From Flavobacterium sp. MDT1-60 (GTDB lineage Bacteria > Bacteroidota > Bacteroidia > Flavobacteriales > Flavobacteriaceae): 64,000 nucleotides of DNA. Below, piece by piece: positions 55,820 to 64,000 of the stretch; positions within the stretch are counted from its first letter, which is position 1, and the number at the start of each line of letters is the position of its first letter. Below the pieces are notes generated by a model that saw only the letters and a program-made list of their open reading frames with translations, searched no databases and was not told where the DNA came from. The stretch is taken from positions 4,216,001 through 4,280,000 of the forward strand of contig NZ_CP062159.1 in assembly GCF_014844035.1 (NCBI RefSeq). The letters run 5' to 3'. Made by a program: the position numbers and the translations under genes.

Positions 55820-55849
55820 TTGATTTAATATAGCAATATACTAATTTTG
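55820..55849 (+). promoter_or_regulatory. Candidate ybaB promoter
   Basis: TTG at 55820-55822 and TAATTTTG at 55842-55849 are exactly 19 bases apart; the start codon is 26 bases downstream. Confidence 0.6.
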
Positions 55850-55875
55850 TCTGAAATAATTTAAAAATCAACAAA

Positions 55876-56196
55876 ATGGATTTAATGGGAATGATGGGTA
55901 AACTTAAAGAAACCCAACAAAAAATTGAAGATACAAAAAAGCGTTTAGATACTGTTTTAATTGATGAACAAAGCGCTGACGGATTATTGAAAGTGACATT
56001 AACTGCTAATAGAAAGGTTACGTCAATCTCTATTGATGACGCTTTATTAGAAGACAAAGAACAATTGGAAGATTACTTAATTGTAACTTTAAATAAGGCA
56101 ATTGAAAAAGCAACAGACGTAAACGAAAGAGAATTGGATGCTGTTGCCAAAATGGATATGCCAATGATTCCGGGGATGGATAACTTGTTTAAATAA
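55876..56196 (+). CDS. ybaB: YbaB/EbfC-family nucleoid-associated protein
   Basis: A 106-residue DNA-binding protein that dimerises through a tweezer-like fold. The opening [20 protein letters not shown] and the central [15 protein letters not shown] strand pair are typical. In many bacteria it lies between dnaX and recR; here it stands alone with its own promoter and an inverted repeat after it. Confidence 0.92.
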   Translation: MDLMGMMGKLKETQQKIEDTKKRLDTVLIDEQSADGLLKVTLTANRKVTSISIDDALLEDKEQLEDYLIVTLNKAIEKATDVNERELDAVAKMDMPMIPGMDNLFK

Positions 56197-56213
56197 GGCT
56201 CAAAGGCTTAAAA

Positions 56214-56274
56214 AAGGTTCAAAGGGACAAAGGTTTTTTCTAATGCAAATAAAATCTTTGTCCCTTTGAACCTT
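56214..56274. repeat. 24-bp inverted repeat, CAAAGG family, convergent spacer
   Basis: The arm at 56214-56237 (AAGGTTCAAAGGGACAAAGG...) pairs with 56251-56274 with one mismatch. It separates convergent ybaB and threonine aldolase genes, so it may end both transcripts. Confidence 0.75.
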
Positions 56275-56293
56275 ACAACTTTGAACCTTTTTC

Positions 56294-57313
56294 CTAAAAT
56301 TTTTGAAGCGTTTCAATTACATAAGTATGCATTACTTCTTTATAATCTAAATGCGTCACGATTCGGAGTTTATTATGCCCAAGTGCGCTTATTAAAATAT
56401 TTTTTTGTTTTAATTTTTCTATTAAAAGCTGGTCGCTATAGCCTTCTGCTAATGAAAAAATCAAAATATTAGTTTCTACAGGCTCAATTGCTGCGATCCA
56501 CGGTTTTGTACTTAAAACTGCTGCAATTTCTTTAGCCCTTCTGTGATCCTCGGCTAATCTCTCAATATTATGTGCTAAAGCATATAATCCTGCTGCTGCC
56601 AAATAACCAACCTGACGCATTGCCCCACCCAATATCTTCCTGATTCTCAACGCTCTGCGAATATCATCCTTACTACCAAGTAATACAGAACCAATTGGAG
56701 CGCCTAATCCTTTTGATAAACAGACAGAAATGGTATCGAAAATAGCTCCAAATTCCTTCGGATTTTGCCTTTTTGCAACTAAGGCATTCCAAATTCTGGC
56801 ACCATCTAAATGGAATTTCAAATTATTAGCGTCACAAACTTTTTTTATTTCTCTTAAATCTTCTAACTCATAACAGGCGCCACCACCTTTATTGGTTGTG
56901 TTTTCTACACAAACCAAACTTGTAAGCGGACTATGATAAAATTCAGGATCATTAATTGCTGCTGCCACCTGAGTTGCATTTATCATTCCTCTGTCTCCAT
57001 CCAACAAACAACAAGATACGCCGCTGTTAAAAGAAACTCCTCCTCCTTCATAATGATAAACATGTGCATATTTATCAGCAATCAATTGCTCTCCAGGTTG
57101 TGTGTGTAATTTAATTGCGGCTTGGTTTGCCATAGTTCCAGACGGAAAAAACAGTCCCGCTTCCATACCAAAAAATTCAGCTACTCTAGTCTCTAATTCG
57201 ATAACTGTCGGATCTTGCTTGTATACGTCATCTCCAACCTGAGCATTAAACATATACTGCAACATTTCGTGTGTTGGCTTGGTAATGGTATCGCTAATTA
57301 AATTTATTTCCAT
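56294..57313 (-). CDS. ltaE: Threonine aldolase
   Basis: PLP enzyme cleaving threonine or allo-threonine to glycine and acetaldehyde. The opening INLISDTITKPTHEMLQYM, FFPSGTMANQAAIK, LDGARIWNA (PLP-binding Asp) and the PLP Lys in CLSKGLGAPIGSVLLG are present; length 339 is normal. A TAATTTTG -7 element on the minus strand (57346-57353) precedes it. Confidence 0.93.
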   Translation of the reverse strand: MEINLISDTITKPTHEMLQYMFNAQVGDDVYKQDPTVIELETRVAEFFGMEAGLFFPSGTMANQAAIKLHTQPGEQLIADKYAHVYHYEGGGVSFNSGVSCCLLDGDRGMINATQVAAAINDPEFYHSPLTSLVCVENTTNKGGGACYELEDLREIKKVCDANNLKFHLDGARIWNALVAKRQNPKEFGAIFDTISVCLSKGLGAPIGSVLLGSKDDIRRALRIRKILGGAMRQVGYLAAAGLYALAHNIERLAEDHRRAKEIAAVLSTKPWIAAIEPVETNILIFSLAEGYSDQLLIEKLKQKNILISALGHNKLRIVTHLDYKEVMHTYVIETLQKF

Positions 57314-57464
57314 ATTCTAAAAACTATATCTTATTTTTGTGCAACAAAATTACGTATTACTGTTTGTTATTCTCGGCAAGTTTTAGTAAATTTTAACTAG
57401 CAAATTATCATACAACCAAATTAACGTAATATTTATAAAAAACATATAAAACTACTATTAATTT

Positions 57465-58563
57465 ATGACAACTACCGAACAAATAAAAGGTATTGTGGAG
57501 CGCCTTGGTGCGTTGAGGAGGTATCTTTGACGTTGATGCCAAACTAATCGAAATTGCCAACGAAGAAGAAAAAACCTTCGCACCCGACTTTTGGAACAAT
57601 GCAAAAGAAGCCGAAGTCATTGTGAAAAACCTTCGAAACAAGAAAAAATGGATCGAAGATTACAACAAAGCCATCGAGCTTACTGATGAACTACAGCTTG
57701 CCTATGACTTTTATAAAGAAGGAGAACTTTCTTCAGAAGAATTAGACGAGCATTACAAAACAACTCAGGAGCATATCGAAAACATCGAGTTTAAAAACAT
57801 GTTATCTGATGAAGGTGACAGTTTGAGTGCCGTTGTTCAGATTACTGCCGGGGCAGGCGGAACTGAAAGCTGTGACTGGGCTGGAATGCTAATGCGTATG
57901 TATATGATGTGGGGCGAAAGTTATGGCTATAAAATAAAAGAATTGAACTTTCAGGAAGGTGAGGTTGCCGGTATTAAAACCGTAACTTTAGAGTTTGAAG
58001 GAGATTATTCTTTTGGTTACTTAAAAGGAGAAAACGGCGTACATCGTTTAGTTCGAATTTCACCTTTTGACAGTAACGCAAAACGTCATACTTCATTTGT
58101 GTCGGTGTATGTTTATCCGCTTGTTGATGATAGTATCGAGATTGACATTAATCCTGCCGATATCGAAATTACAACTTCCCGCTCAAGTGGTGCCGGAGGA
58201 CAAAACGTAAATAAAGTAGAAACAAAAGTACAATTGGTTCACAAACCAACCGGAATCCAGATTCAATGTTCTGAAACACGATCTCAGCAAGATAACAGAC
58301 AACGTGCCATGCAGATGTTACGTTCTCAATTGTATGAAATTGAATTGAAGAAACAACAAGCACAACGCGCCGATATCGAAGCCGGAAAAATGAAAATCGA
58401 ATGGGGTTCACAAATACGTAACTACGTTATGCAACCTTATAAATTGGTTAAAGATGTTCGTACCGGTTATGAAACCAGCGATGTTGATGGCGTAATGAAT
58501 GGAAATATAGATCCCTTCTTAAAAGCATTTTTAATGATGATGGGACAAAAAGAGGAAGAATAG
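57465..58563 (+). CDS. prfB: Peptide chain release factor 2 with programmed +1 frameshift
   Basis: Frees finished chains at UGA and UAA. ATG 57465 opens a 21-codon frame that hits TGA at 57528-57530; translation must slip +1 at CTTTGA so that GAC at 57529 continues to 58563. The frameshift cassette is textbook: AGGAGG at 57516-57521, then TAT CTT TGA C. The joined product is 365 residues, with the codon-recognition SPF in [10 protein letters not shown] and the catalytic GGQ in [11 protein letters not shown]. The slip makes synthesis depend on how much RF2 is present. Confidence 0.96.
57516..57531 (+). promoter_or_regulatory. RF2 programmed frameshift site
   Basis: AGGAGGTATCTTTGAC: an internal Shine-Dalgarno-like AGGAGG three bases before the CTT TGA slip site, as in E. 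coli prfB. It is notable because Bacteroidota rarely use such sequences for starting translation. Confidence 0.95.
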
Positions 58564-58571
58564 TTATTAGT

Positions 58572-58676
58572 ATTCAGTCGCAGTTTTCAGTTTTCAGTTT
58601 TCAGTTAACTGTGACTGAAAACTAAAACCTTAAACTTGACCCGAGGCTGAAAGCCGAATTGGCGAAGCAAACTAAA
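58572..58676. repeat. Tandem CAGTTTT units after prfB
   Basis: CAGTCGCAGT followed by three to four CAGTTTT heptamers, then a partly complementary AACTGTGACTGAAAACT that can fold back on them. Similar words lie at 4692-4720. Confidence 0.55.
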
Positions 58677-58686
58677 AAAAATAGTT

Positions 58687-59133
58687 ATGATAAAATGGGC
58701 AGATATTATTCGATATACAAATAAAGGAAATCCAACTCCAGAGACAAAAGTGGAAAAAACGGAAGAAGAATGGAAACAGCTCTTAACTCCGGAAGAATAT
58801 CAGGTAACACGTTTAAAAGGTACTGAAAGATCTTTTAGTTCGGAACTATGTAGTTTATTTGATCCGGGAATTTACGAATGTAAATGCTGTGGTACTTTAC
58901 TTTTTGATGCTTCTGAAAAATTTGAATCAGGAACTGGCTGGCCTTCTTTTACACAACCAATCAAAGAAAATGCGATCGCTTATAATGCTGATAAATCATA
59001 TGGAATGATTCGTGTTGAAGTGGTTTGCAATACCTGCGATGCACATCTCGGGCATGTTTTCCCTGATGGGCCGGAACCTAGTGGTTTGCGATATTGTATT
59101 AATGCTATTTCTTTATCGAAAATAAAAGAATAA
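58687..59133 (+). CDS. msrB: Peptide methionine-R-sulfoxide reductase
   Basis: Repairs methionine-R-sulfoxide in proteins. The catalytic Cys is in GLRYCINAISL; the zinc cysteines are in ECKCCGTLLF and VCNTCDAHLGHVF; the substrate segment GTGWPSFTQP is present. It is 148 residues, a single MsrB domain without MsrA, no signal peptide. It begins with MIKWADIIRYTNKG. Confidence 0.95.
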   Translation: MIKWADIIRYTNKGNPTPETKVEKTEEEWKQLLTPEEYQVTRLKGTERSFSSELCSLFDPGIYECKCCGTLLFDASEKFESGTGWPSFTQPIKENAIAYNADKSYGMIRVEVVCNTCDAHLGHVFPDGPEPSGLRYCINAISLSKIKE

Positions 59134-59149
59134 TTAATTTCACTTATTT

Positions 59150-59192
59150 TAAAAAAGCACTTCACTTTTAATTAAAGTGAAGCGCTTTTTTT
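59150..59192 (+). terminator. msrB terminator
   Basis: AAAAAAGCACTTCACTTT (59151-59168) pairs with AAAGTGAAGCGCTTTTTT (59174-59191) with one mismatch, then a further T. Confidence 0.85.
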
Positions 59193-59710
59193 GTTTAATT
59201 CAGAGCAGAATATTTCTAATTCTAAATATTATCTTACTAATAATATTCAATTTTAAAATTAGCCTGACAATTTCACACAAAACTATCTGATTACCAGCAT
59301 ATAAAAATTTAAATTCGCAAAATTTCACAACCATGAAACACCTTTTTTCCAACACTGTCACGTTATCTTTTTAAAACATCTAAGATAATAATTTCGATTT
59401 CAGACCCATTTAATTCGTTTTTTTTTAAGTAAAAAGTGATATTTTTACATTCAATGATCTCTATTCTTAGAATATATATTTACTGAAAATCAAAATCTTA
59501 CGATTTTAAATTCTTTTACTATTAAAAAAGAGAACAATCCATTATAAACTCAAAAAATGTTAAAATTTTAGTAGATTTAATGTTAAAATTGTAATATTTA
59601 AACTATTATTTTAAACAGTACGTATAAAACTTCAGAATAAGATTAGGTAATTCAAATCTAATTGATTTTATTTGGCAAAAATAAACCCCTAAGTCAATTA
59701 AATTTATTCA
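59193..59710. other. Gene-free spacer upstream of lpxD
   Basis: About 520 very AT-rich bases. The only frame with a start of note is a 13-codon one from ATG 59333 (MKHLFSNTVTLSF), too short to support. TTATCTT...AAGATAA is a weak palindrome near 59371-59396. No tRNA or repeat is seen. Confidence 0.45.
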
Positions 59711-60709
59711 ATGAAATCCTATTCAATTCAAGAAATCAATGAAGTTATAAATGGCGTAATTTACGGCACTACTTCACAATGCGTAACTGCAACCGAACAA
59801 TTAGAAAAAGCGACCACTTCGGAAATTTCATTTATAGGAAACAAAAAATATGAAAAATATTGGTCGACTTCAAATGCACCTATTGCAGTTGTTAACGAAG
59901 ATATTTCTATAGAACCTGGAGAAAATCGCGCCTTTATTAAGGTAAAAAATGCCGACTTAGCGATGTCTCAAATTTTAGCGCTTTTTGCCCCGCCTACTCC
60001 AATCTTTCATACAAACATTCACAGAACTGCCACAATTGATGAAACCGCAATAATTGGTGAAGGAGCCAGAATTGGTGCAGGTTGTTATATTGGTCCAAAT
60101 GTTGAAATTGGTGCCAATGCTACCTTATATCCAAATGTTACTATTTTAGATGAATGCACTATCGGAAAAAATACGATTATCTGGTCAGGAACAGTTGTTC
60201 GTGAACGTTGTCATATTGGTAGTGATTGTATTATTCATCCAAATGCAACTATTGGAGCGGATGGTTTTGGATTTCGTCCTTGCAAAGAAAAAGGGCTGGT
60301 AAAAATTCCACAAATTGGAAATGTAATTATTGGAAATGGAGTTGAAATTGGAGCAAACACTTGTGTTGACCGCGGAAAATTCAGTTCAACTGTTCTTGGT
60401 GACGGCTGCAAAATTGATAATTTAGTTCAAATTGGACATAATAGTAAATTAGGGAAATTTTGTATTATGGCTGGAAACAGTGGTTTAGCTGGTTCGGTAA
60501 CTTTAGGAAATGGCGTAATTATTGGCGGAAGTGCTTCTATAAAAGATCATACCAGTATTGGGGATGGTGCTGTTATTGGAGCTGGTTCAGGGGTAACAGG
60601 AGATGTTCCTGCCGGAAAAACCATGTTAGGATATCCTGCTGTTGAAGCGCGTGATGCATTGAAGCAATGGGCCATTTTAAAAAGAATGGTTTGTGATTCT
60701 AAAAAATAA
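59711..60709 (+). CDS. lpxD: UDP-3-O-acylglucosamine N-acyltransferase
   Basis: Third step of lipid A synthesis, adding the N-linked acyl chain. The N-terminal uridine-binding domain (about residues 1-100) precedes a left-handed beta helix of hexapeptide repeats (IGEGARIGAGCYIGPNVEIG), with the catalytic His in LVQIGHNSKLGK. A C-terminal helix follows. Length 332 is normal. It is not with lpxC, fabZ or lpxA, so this may be a second lpxD-type gene in the genome; that needs the rest of the sequence. Confidence 0.9.
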   Translation: MKSYSIQEINEVINGVIYGTTSQCVTATEQLEKATTSEISFIGNKKYEKYWSTSNAPIAVVNEDISIEPGENRAFIKVKNADLAMSQILALFAPPTPIFHTNIHRTATIDETAIIGEGARIGAGCYIGPNVEIGANATLYPNVTILDECTIGKNTIIWSGTVVRERCHIGSDCIIHPNATIGADGFGFRPCKEKGLVKIPQIGNVIIGNGVEIGANTCVDRGKFSSTVLGDGCKIDNLVQIGHNSKLGKFCIMAGNSGLAGSVTLGNGVIIGGSASIKDHTSIGDGAVIGAGSGVTGDVPAGKTMLGYPAVEARDALKQWAILKRMVCDSKK

Positions 60710-60728
60710 TCGAAAACATATTTTATAT

Positions 60729-60759
60729 ATAAAACCAGAAGTTAACTTCTGGTTTTTTT
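60729..60759 (+). terminator. lpxD terminator
   Basis: AAAACCAGAAGTT pairs perfectly with AACTTCTGGTTTT, directly followed by T3. Confidence 0.85.
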
Positions 60760-60789
60760 ATGCTTATCTCCCAATAATTACAAAGGCTG

Positions 60790-60996
60790 TTATAAAGCTT
60801 CACATTTAAAGCCTAATATTTTCATCAGAAGAAGAATTTCCTTCATAACATCATTATCAGATTCTAAACGTAAAATACGATCACAATCTTCAAGATCAAA
60901 ATTCCACTTTGCTTTTGGAAATAAACTATTCAATTTTGGAGTAATTCGCTTTACTTTTGAAAGAGAATCTACATTTGTTTTAAACACTAAAACCAT
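60790..60996 (-). CDS. Small HMA-like ferredoxin-fold protein without CxxC
   Basis: A 68-residue protein with a beta-alpha-beta-beta-alpha pattern like heavy-metal-associated domains (VLVFKTNVDSLSKVKRITPKL, WNFDLEDCDRILRLES, LLLMKILGFKCEAL), but the metal loop CxxC is absent. Two single cysteines remain. It is 36 bases after the DUF3817 gene and probably the last gene of the TetR-controlled operon. Function unknown. Confidence 0.6.
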   Translation of the reverse strand: MVLVFKTNVDSLSKVKRITPKLNSLFPKAKWNFDLEDCDRILRLESDNDVMKEILLLMKILGFKCEAL

Positions 60997-61032
60997 CTTT
61001 GATTTCTTTTTGCATTGATTTAATATTTGAGG

Positions 61033-61341
61033 CTATGCCTTTATTTTACTTAAAATTCTCGTATCAATATAAAAGGTTCCGAAAGGAATTACACATGCTA
61101 AAAGCACTTTCCAGGTCGTGTCTTTAAATTTCCAGTTTTGCTCCACTCCTACACTTAAAGTATTAAAAATAAAAAGTAAAAATAAAGCGCCATGAATTGT
61201 TCCTACTGGTCTTGTTAAAAATGGCATTCCAAAAATATACTTTAAAGGCATCGCAATAAATAACAATACTAATAAAGAGGTTCCTTCAAGAAATCCTATG
61301 ATTCGTAATCTTCCGGTATTGGTTTGTAGTAAGTTTTTCAT
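61033..61341 (-). CDS. DUF3817 membrane protein
   Basis: A 102-residue inner-membrane protein with three membrane helices. The opening GRLRIIGFLEGTSLLVLLF and the PVGTIHGALFLLF segment with a conserved His match DUF3817. Function unknown. It starts seven bases after the upstream membrane gene and is surely co-transcribed with it. Confidence 0.85.
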   Translation of the reverse strand: MKNLLQTNTGRLRIIGFLEGTSLLVLLFIAMPLKYIFGMPFLTRPVGTIHGALFLLFIFNTLSVGVEQNWKFKDTTWKVLLACVIPFGTFYIDTRILSKIKA

Positions 61342-61348
61342 AAAAATA

Positions 61349-61807
61349 TTATCTAAAACAAGGTCTGTTTGCTAAAGGTGAAAAAGGCCACGGAATGGCA
61401 ATAAAAATGATAATTAAGGCAAAAGAAAACCATAACAACATCGTTTTAAACTTATCGGTATCATTAAGTTTTCTTTTGGCTAAAGCCGAGCCAATAGTGA
61501 TTAAAATAATGGCACCCAACATTAAGAGAATATGCAGTAATCCGAAAAAAGCGATTTCCGGATTTTCAATTCCTTCTTTAAAGTTTTTCCAAAGGTATTT
61601 CACTATCGGACTTTGCACATAAATAAGGATTCCAAAAATAAGCTGGATATGTGCAATCGTTGCTGTCCAGTGGCGAACAGCATTATCTGTTTTGGTAAAA
61701 GGCAGTTTTGATGAATATCCTTTATAAGCTTTAAAAAGAGAGTAAAATAAGCTTGCCAATACAAACCATCGTAAAGCGGAGTGACAGAATAAAAGTGATT
61801 GATACAT
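61349..61807 (-). CDS. Four-helix membrane protein, possible haem-binding type
   Basis: A 152-residue protein with four membrane helices and in-helix His residues (CHSALRWFVLASLFYS, ATIAHIQLIFGILIYV, FFGLLHILLMLGAII). Paired His across helices can bind haem b, and similar flavobacterial proteins are sometimes labelled cytochrome b; that is not proven here. It is the first gene of the operon behind a 26-bp palindromic operator that matches the TetR gene's own operator. Confidence 0.7.
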   Translation of the reverse strand: MYQSLLFCHSALRWFVLASLFYSLFKAYKGYSSKLPFTKTDNAVRHWTATIAHIQLIFGILIYVQSPIVKYLWKNFKEGIENPEIAFFGLLHILLMLGAIILITIGSALAKRKLNDTDKFKTMLLWFSFALIIIFIAIPWPFSPLANRPCFR

Positions 61808-61829
61808 TGTTTTTTTGATTAAGACAATG

Positions 61830-61837
61830 CAAATATA
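61830..61837 (-). promoter_or_regulatory. Candidate -7 element of the TetR-controlled operon
   Basis: Reads TATATTTG on the minus strand, 23 bases before the first start codon. The palindromic operator begins four bases upstream of it, between -7 and -33. Confidence 0.55.
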
Positions 61838-61840
61838 TCC

Positions 61841-61866
61841 AAAAACATACTAATTAGTATGTTTTT
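61841..61866. promoter_or_regulatory. TetR operator, 26-bp perfect palindrome
   Basis: A perfect palindrome over 26 bases centred at 61853/61854, core CATACTAATTAGTATG extended by A5 and T5. Its place between the promoter elements of the membrane operon implies repression. The same 14-base core is upstream of the tetR gene. Confidence 0.8.
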
Positions 61867-61877
61867 GAAATACGAAT

Positions 61878-62468
61878 TTATTTCAAACTGTTTAAATAGA
61901 TCTTAAATTCCTTTAAATAAGCGATGTAAGAGGATTTATCATCCTGAAGTTTTCCGAAATTTCGTATTCCCCAGTACCCGGACATAATGAAAAGCCCAAC
62001 TTGTTTACCGTTTATATCTTTTCTGATTAGGCCAGAAGTCTGACCGTTTAAAATTGCCTTTTCAATTGTAGTCATCCATTGGTTCACGAGTTCAGATAAA
62101 GCCTGACTAAACTGATTGTTCCAGGGTGTCATTTCCTGGGTTAAGTTCCCAACCGGACAACCATATTTTACTTGCAAAAAAGGATCTTCAAGCAATAAAT
62201 AGGAAATCATATTGTATAAATCGGCAACTGGATTTTGTGAATTTTCTATTGGTTTTATAAAGCTTTCCAGCATTGTAGGTTTCAAAATTTCCTCAATAAT
62301 AGCAACTCCCATTTCATCTTTAGTTTTAAAATGATAATAAAAAGCCCCTTTTGTGACTTGGGTTGTTGCAATTATATCATCAATACTTGTGGTTTGATAT
62401 CCTTTTGAATAAATCAATTCAAATGCTTTTTGAAGAATTGTGAGTCTTGTATTTGCTGCTTTTGACAT
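61878..62468 (-). CDS. TetR-family transcriptional regulator
   Basis: A 196-residue repressor with an N-terminal TetR helix-turn-helix (SIDDIIATTQVTKGAFYYHF, about residues 28-47) and a helical ligand-binding C-terminal domain. The start MSKAANTRLTILQKAFEL is normal. It is on the same strand as, and 70 bases upstream of, the membrane-gene operon. Matching palindromes upstream of both indicate that it controls itself and the operon. The ligand is unknown. Confidence 0.92.
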   Translation of the reverse strand: MSKAANTRLTILQKAFELIYSKGYQTTSIDDIIATTQVTKGAFYYHFKTKDEMGVAIIEEILKPTMLESFIKPIENSQNPVADLYNMISYLLLEDPFLQVKYGCPVGNLTQEMTPWNNQFSQALSELVNQWMTTIEKAILNGQTSGLIRKDINGKQVGLFIMSGYWGIRNFGKLQDDKSSYIAYLKEFKIYLNSLK

Positions 62469-62473
62469 AAAAA

Positions 62474-62487
62474 ATACTAATTAGTAT
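62474..62487. promoter_or_regulatory. TetR autoregulatory operator
   Basis: ATACTAATTAGTAT, a perfect 14-bp palindrome five bases before the tetR start codon, identical to the core of the operator at 61841-61866. Confidence 0.75.
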
Positions 62488-62665
62488 GAAATAACAAATT
62501 AAGGTAAAAAAAATGACTTACAACAATTTCGATTTTTTGGTTGCTCCTATTACAATCATTTTACAATCATTCGAAAAGATTTAATTTATAAAATAACGAA
62601 TCATGTTTATTTTCAATTGATTTTGTAAATTAGCCAACAGTATTTTGTAAAAACATCAATATCTT

Positions 62666-64000
62666 ATGGATTTAAACTTCAATAAAAACGAAGATCACAA
62701 TAAACTCTTACTTTCAGAATTAAAACAAAAATTTGCCAAAGTAAAACTGGGCGGAGGCGAAAAACGCATTCAAAAACTTCATGCTGAAGGCAAAATGACA
62801 GCTCGAGAACGTATTGCTTATTTATTAGATGAAAATTCTAAAAACATAGAAATCGGTGGTTTTGTTGGAGAGGGAATGTATGCCGAACACGGTGGATGCC
62901 CTTCTGGAGGAGTTGTCATAAAAATAGGATATATAAGAGGTAAACAATGTATTGTTGTTGCTAATGATGCTACTGTTAAAGCAGGGGCATGGTTTCCTAT
63001 TACAGGAAAGAAAAACCTGCGTGCACAGGAAATTGCTATGGAAAACAGATTGCCAATTATCTATTTAGTAGATAGTGCCGGTGTTTACTTACCACTTCAG
63101 GATGAAATTTTTCCAGACAAAGAACATTTCGGCAGAATTTTTAGAAACAATGCGCAAATGAGCAGCATGGGAATTACCCAAATTGCTGCTGTTATGGGAA
63201 GTTGTGTTGCAGGAGGAGCTTATTTACCAATCATGAGTGATGAAGCCTTAATTGTAGATAAAACAGGAAGTATTTTCCTTGCGGGAAGTTATTTGGTTAA
63301 AGCTGCTATTGGAGAAACTATTGATAATGAAACTTTAGGCGGAGCCACAACACATTGTGAAATTTCTGGTGTAACTGATTATAAAGCCAAAGACGATAAA
63401 GATGCTTTAGATAAAATAAAAAACATTGTAGATAAAATTGGTGATTTTGATAAAGCAGGCTACAGCCGAATCAAAGCAGAAAAACCGGCTTTAGAACCCA
63501 AAGACATTTACGGAATCTTGCCAAAAGCCAGAAACGAACAATATGACATGATGGAAATCATCAATCGTTTAGTTGATAATTCTGAGTTTGAAGCATACAA
63601 AGATGGTTATGGTCAAACCATAATTACGGGATACGCCAGAATTGATGGCTGGGCAGTTGGAATCGTGGCCAATCAAAGAAAAGTAGTGAAAACAAAGAAA
63701 GGTGAAATGCAGTTTGGAGGCGTTATTTACTCAGACAGTGCTGATAAAGCAACGCGTTTTATTGCAAATTGTAATCAAAAGAAAATTCCTTTAGTCTTTT
63801 TACAAGATGTTACCGGTTTTATGGTTGGTTCAAAATCTGAACATGGCGGAATTATAAAAGATGGAGCCAAAATGGTTAATGCTGTAAGCAACTCCGTAGT
63901 TCCAAAATTTACTGTTATAGTTGGTAACTCATATGGTGCAGGAAATTATGCCATGTGCGGAAAAGCCTATGACCCAAGATTAATTTTTGCATGGCCGAGT
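62666..64000 (+). CDS. Acyl-CoA carboxylase beta subunit, 3' end outside window
   Basis: Carboxyltransferase subunit of a biotin-dependent acyl-CoA carboxylase, closest by eye to methylcrotonoyl-CoA carboxylase beta (leucine breakdown). From ATG 62666 (MDLNFNKNEDHNKLLLSEL) the frame is open to the window end, 445 codons of about 540. Landmarks: KLGGGEKRIQKLHAEGKMTA, GGCPSGGVVIKIGYI, DSAGVYLPLQDEIFPD, MGSCVAGGAYLPIMSDE and, in the second half, FLQDVTGFMVGSKSEHGGII and NSYGAGNYAMCGKAYDPRL. Propionyl- or geranyl-CoA carboxylase remain possible. The alpha subunit is not in the window. Confidence 0.92.
   Translation, partial: MDLNFNKNEDHNKLLLSELKQKFAKVKLGGGEKRIQKLHAEGKMTARERIAYLLDENSKNIEIGGFVGEGMYAEHGGCPSGGVVIKIGYIRGKQCIVVANDATVKAGAWFPITGKKNLRAQEIAMENRLPIIYLVDSAGVYLPLQDEIFPDKEHFGRIFRNNAQMSSMGITQIAAVMGSCVAGGAYLPIMSDEALIVDKTGSIFLAGSYLVKAAIGETIDNETLGGATTHCEISGVTDYKAKDDKDALDKIKNIVDKIGDFDKAGYSRIKAEKPALEPKDIYGILPKARNEQYDMMEIINRLVDNSEFEAYKDGYGQTIITGYARIDGWAVGIVANQRKVVKTKKGEMQFGGVIYSDSADKATRFIANCNQKKIPLVFLQDVTGFMVGSKSEHGGIIKDGAKMVNAVSNSVVPKFTVIVGNSYGAGNYAMCGKAYDPRLIFAWPS

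Noticed and set aside
59333..59374. A 13-codon frame MKHLFSNTVTLSF in the lpxD spacer, considered as a leader peptide
   Set aside because: No promoter match before it, no codon bias for one amino acid, and it is over 300 bases from lpxD.
1..64000. CRISPR arrays, tRNA or rRNA genes, prophage or complete insertion sequences
   Set aside because: No regularly spaced direct repeats, no tRNA-like cloverleaf with a TTCAAAT arm, and no transposase, integrase or phage structural gene was seen on either strand.

Overview
The window is chromosomal DNA from a low-GC member of the Bacteroidota, most likely a Flavobacterium. The signs are Bacteroidota-type promoters (TAnnTTTG at -7, TTG about 19 bases upstream), no Shine-Dalgarno bias, OstA-like and DUF349 proteins, a fused aspartokinase/homoserine dehydrogenase, proteins with type IX-like C-terminal tails, and several families of palindromic intergenic repeats. 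Most of the window is housekeeping. No rRNA, tRNA, CRISPR array, prophage or intact insertion sequence was found.

Layout. 1-9.2 kb: Mn-type superoxide dismutase (5' cut by the window), GH13 amylase lipoprotein, OstA/LptA-like protein, class III aminotransferase, TPR protein overlapping aroE, and an outer-membrane protein gene broken by one base in an A run. 9.4-21 kb: DUF349 protein, OsmC, TPR protein, gyrA, clpC, a fused RimB-like/RimK protein and a DUF421 membrane protein. 21-25 kb: phosphate transporter with its DUF47 partner, and hutH. 25.2-30.5 kb: the threonine operon thrA-thrB-thrC, preceded by a candidate Thr-rich leader peptide and closed by a strong terminator.

30.5-33.7 kb is an accessory island: a TIR/deoxyribosyltransferase-like protein, a decayed exported-protein gene, a stand-alone CinA-C/PncC protein, an unknown protein and an XRE regulator, set among repeats including a diverged ~110-bp direct repeat that carries a promoter. 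33.8-38 kb is an unusual three-gene operon (a methyltransferase-like protein with an RR motif at its N terminus, a membrane-anchored FAD oxidase with an unassigned C-terminal half, and a lipoprotein). 38-44.2 kb carries a GNAT protein, a HutD-like protein, a Crp/Fnr regulator, pectate lyase, a HipA-like/DUF3037 pair and NAD(P)H-hydrate dehydratase, separated by palindromic repeats.

44.3-64 kb: gcvT (preceded by a structured element), an S41 protease, YebC, a CxxC-anchored membrane protein, two tandem LamG-type secreted paralogues around a tiny lipoprotein, cysteine synthase/CBS, oligopeptidase B, YbaB, threonine aldolase, prfB with its programmed frameshift, msrB, lpxD, a TetR-controlled membrane-gene operon with two matching palindromic operators, and the start of an acyl-CoA carboxylase beta subunit. 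Candidates most worth follow-up are the thr leader, the TIR-like/PncC island, the RR-methyltransferase/FAD-oxidase operon, the structured element upstream of gcvT and the RimB-RimK fusion.
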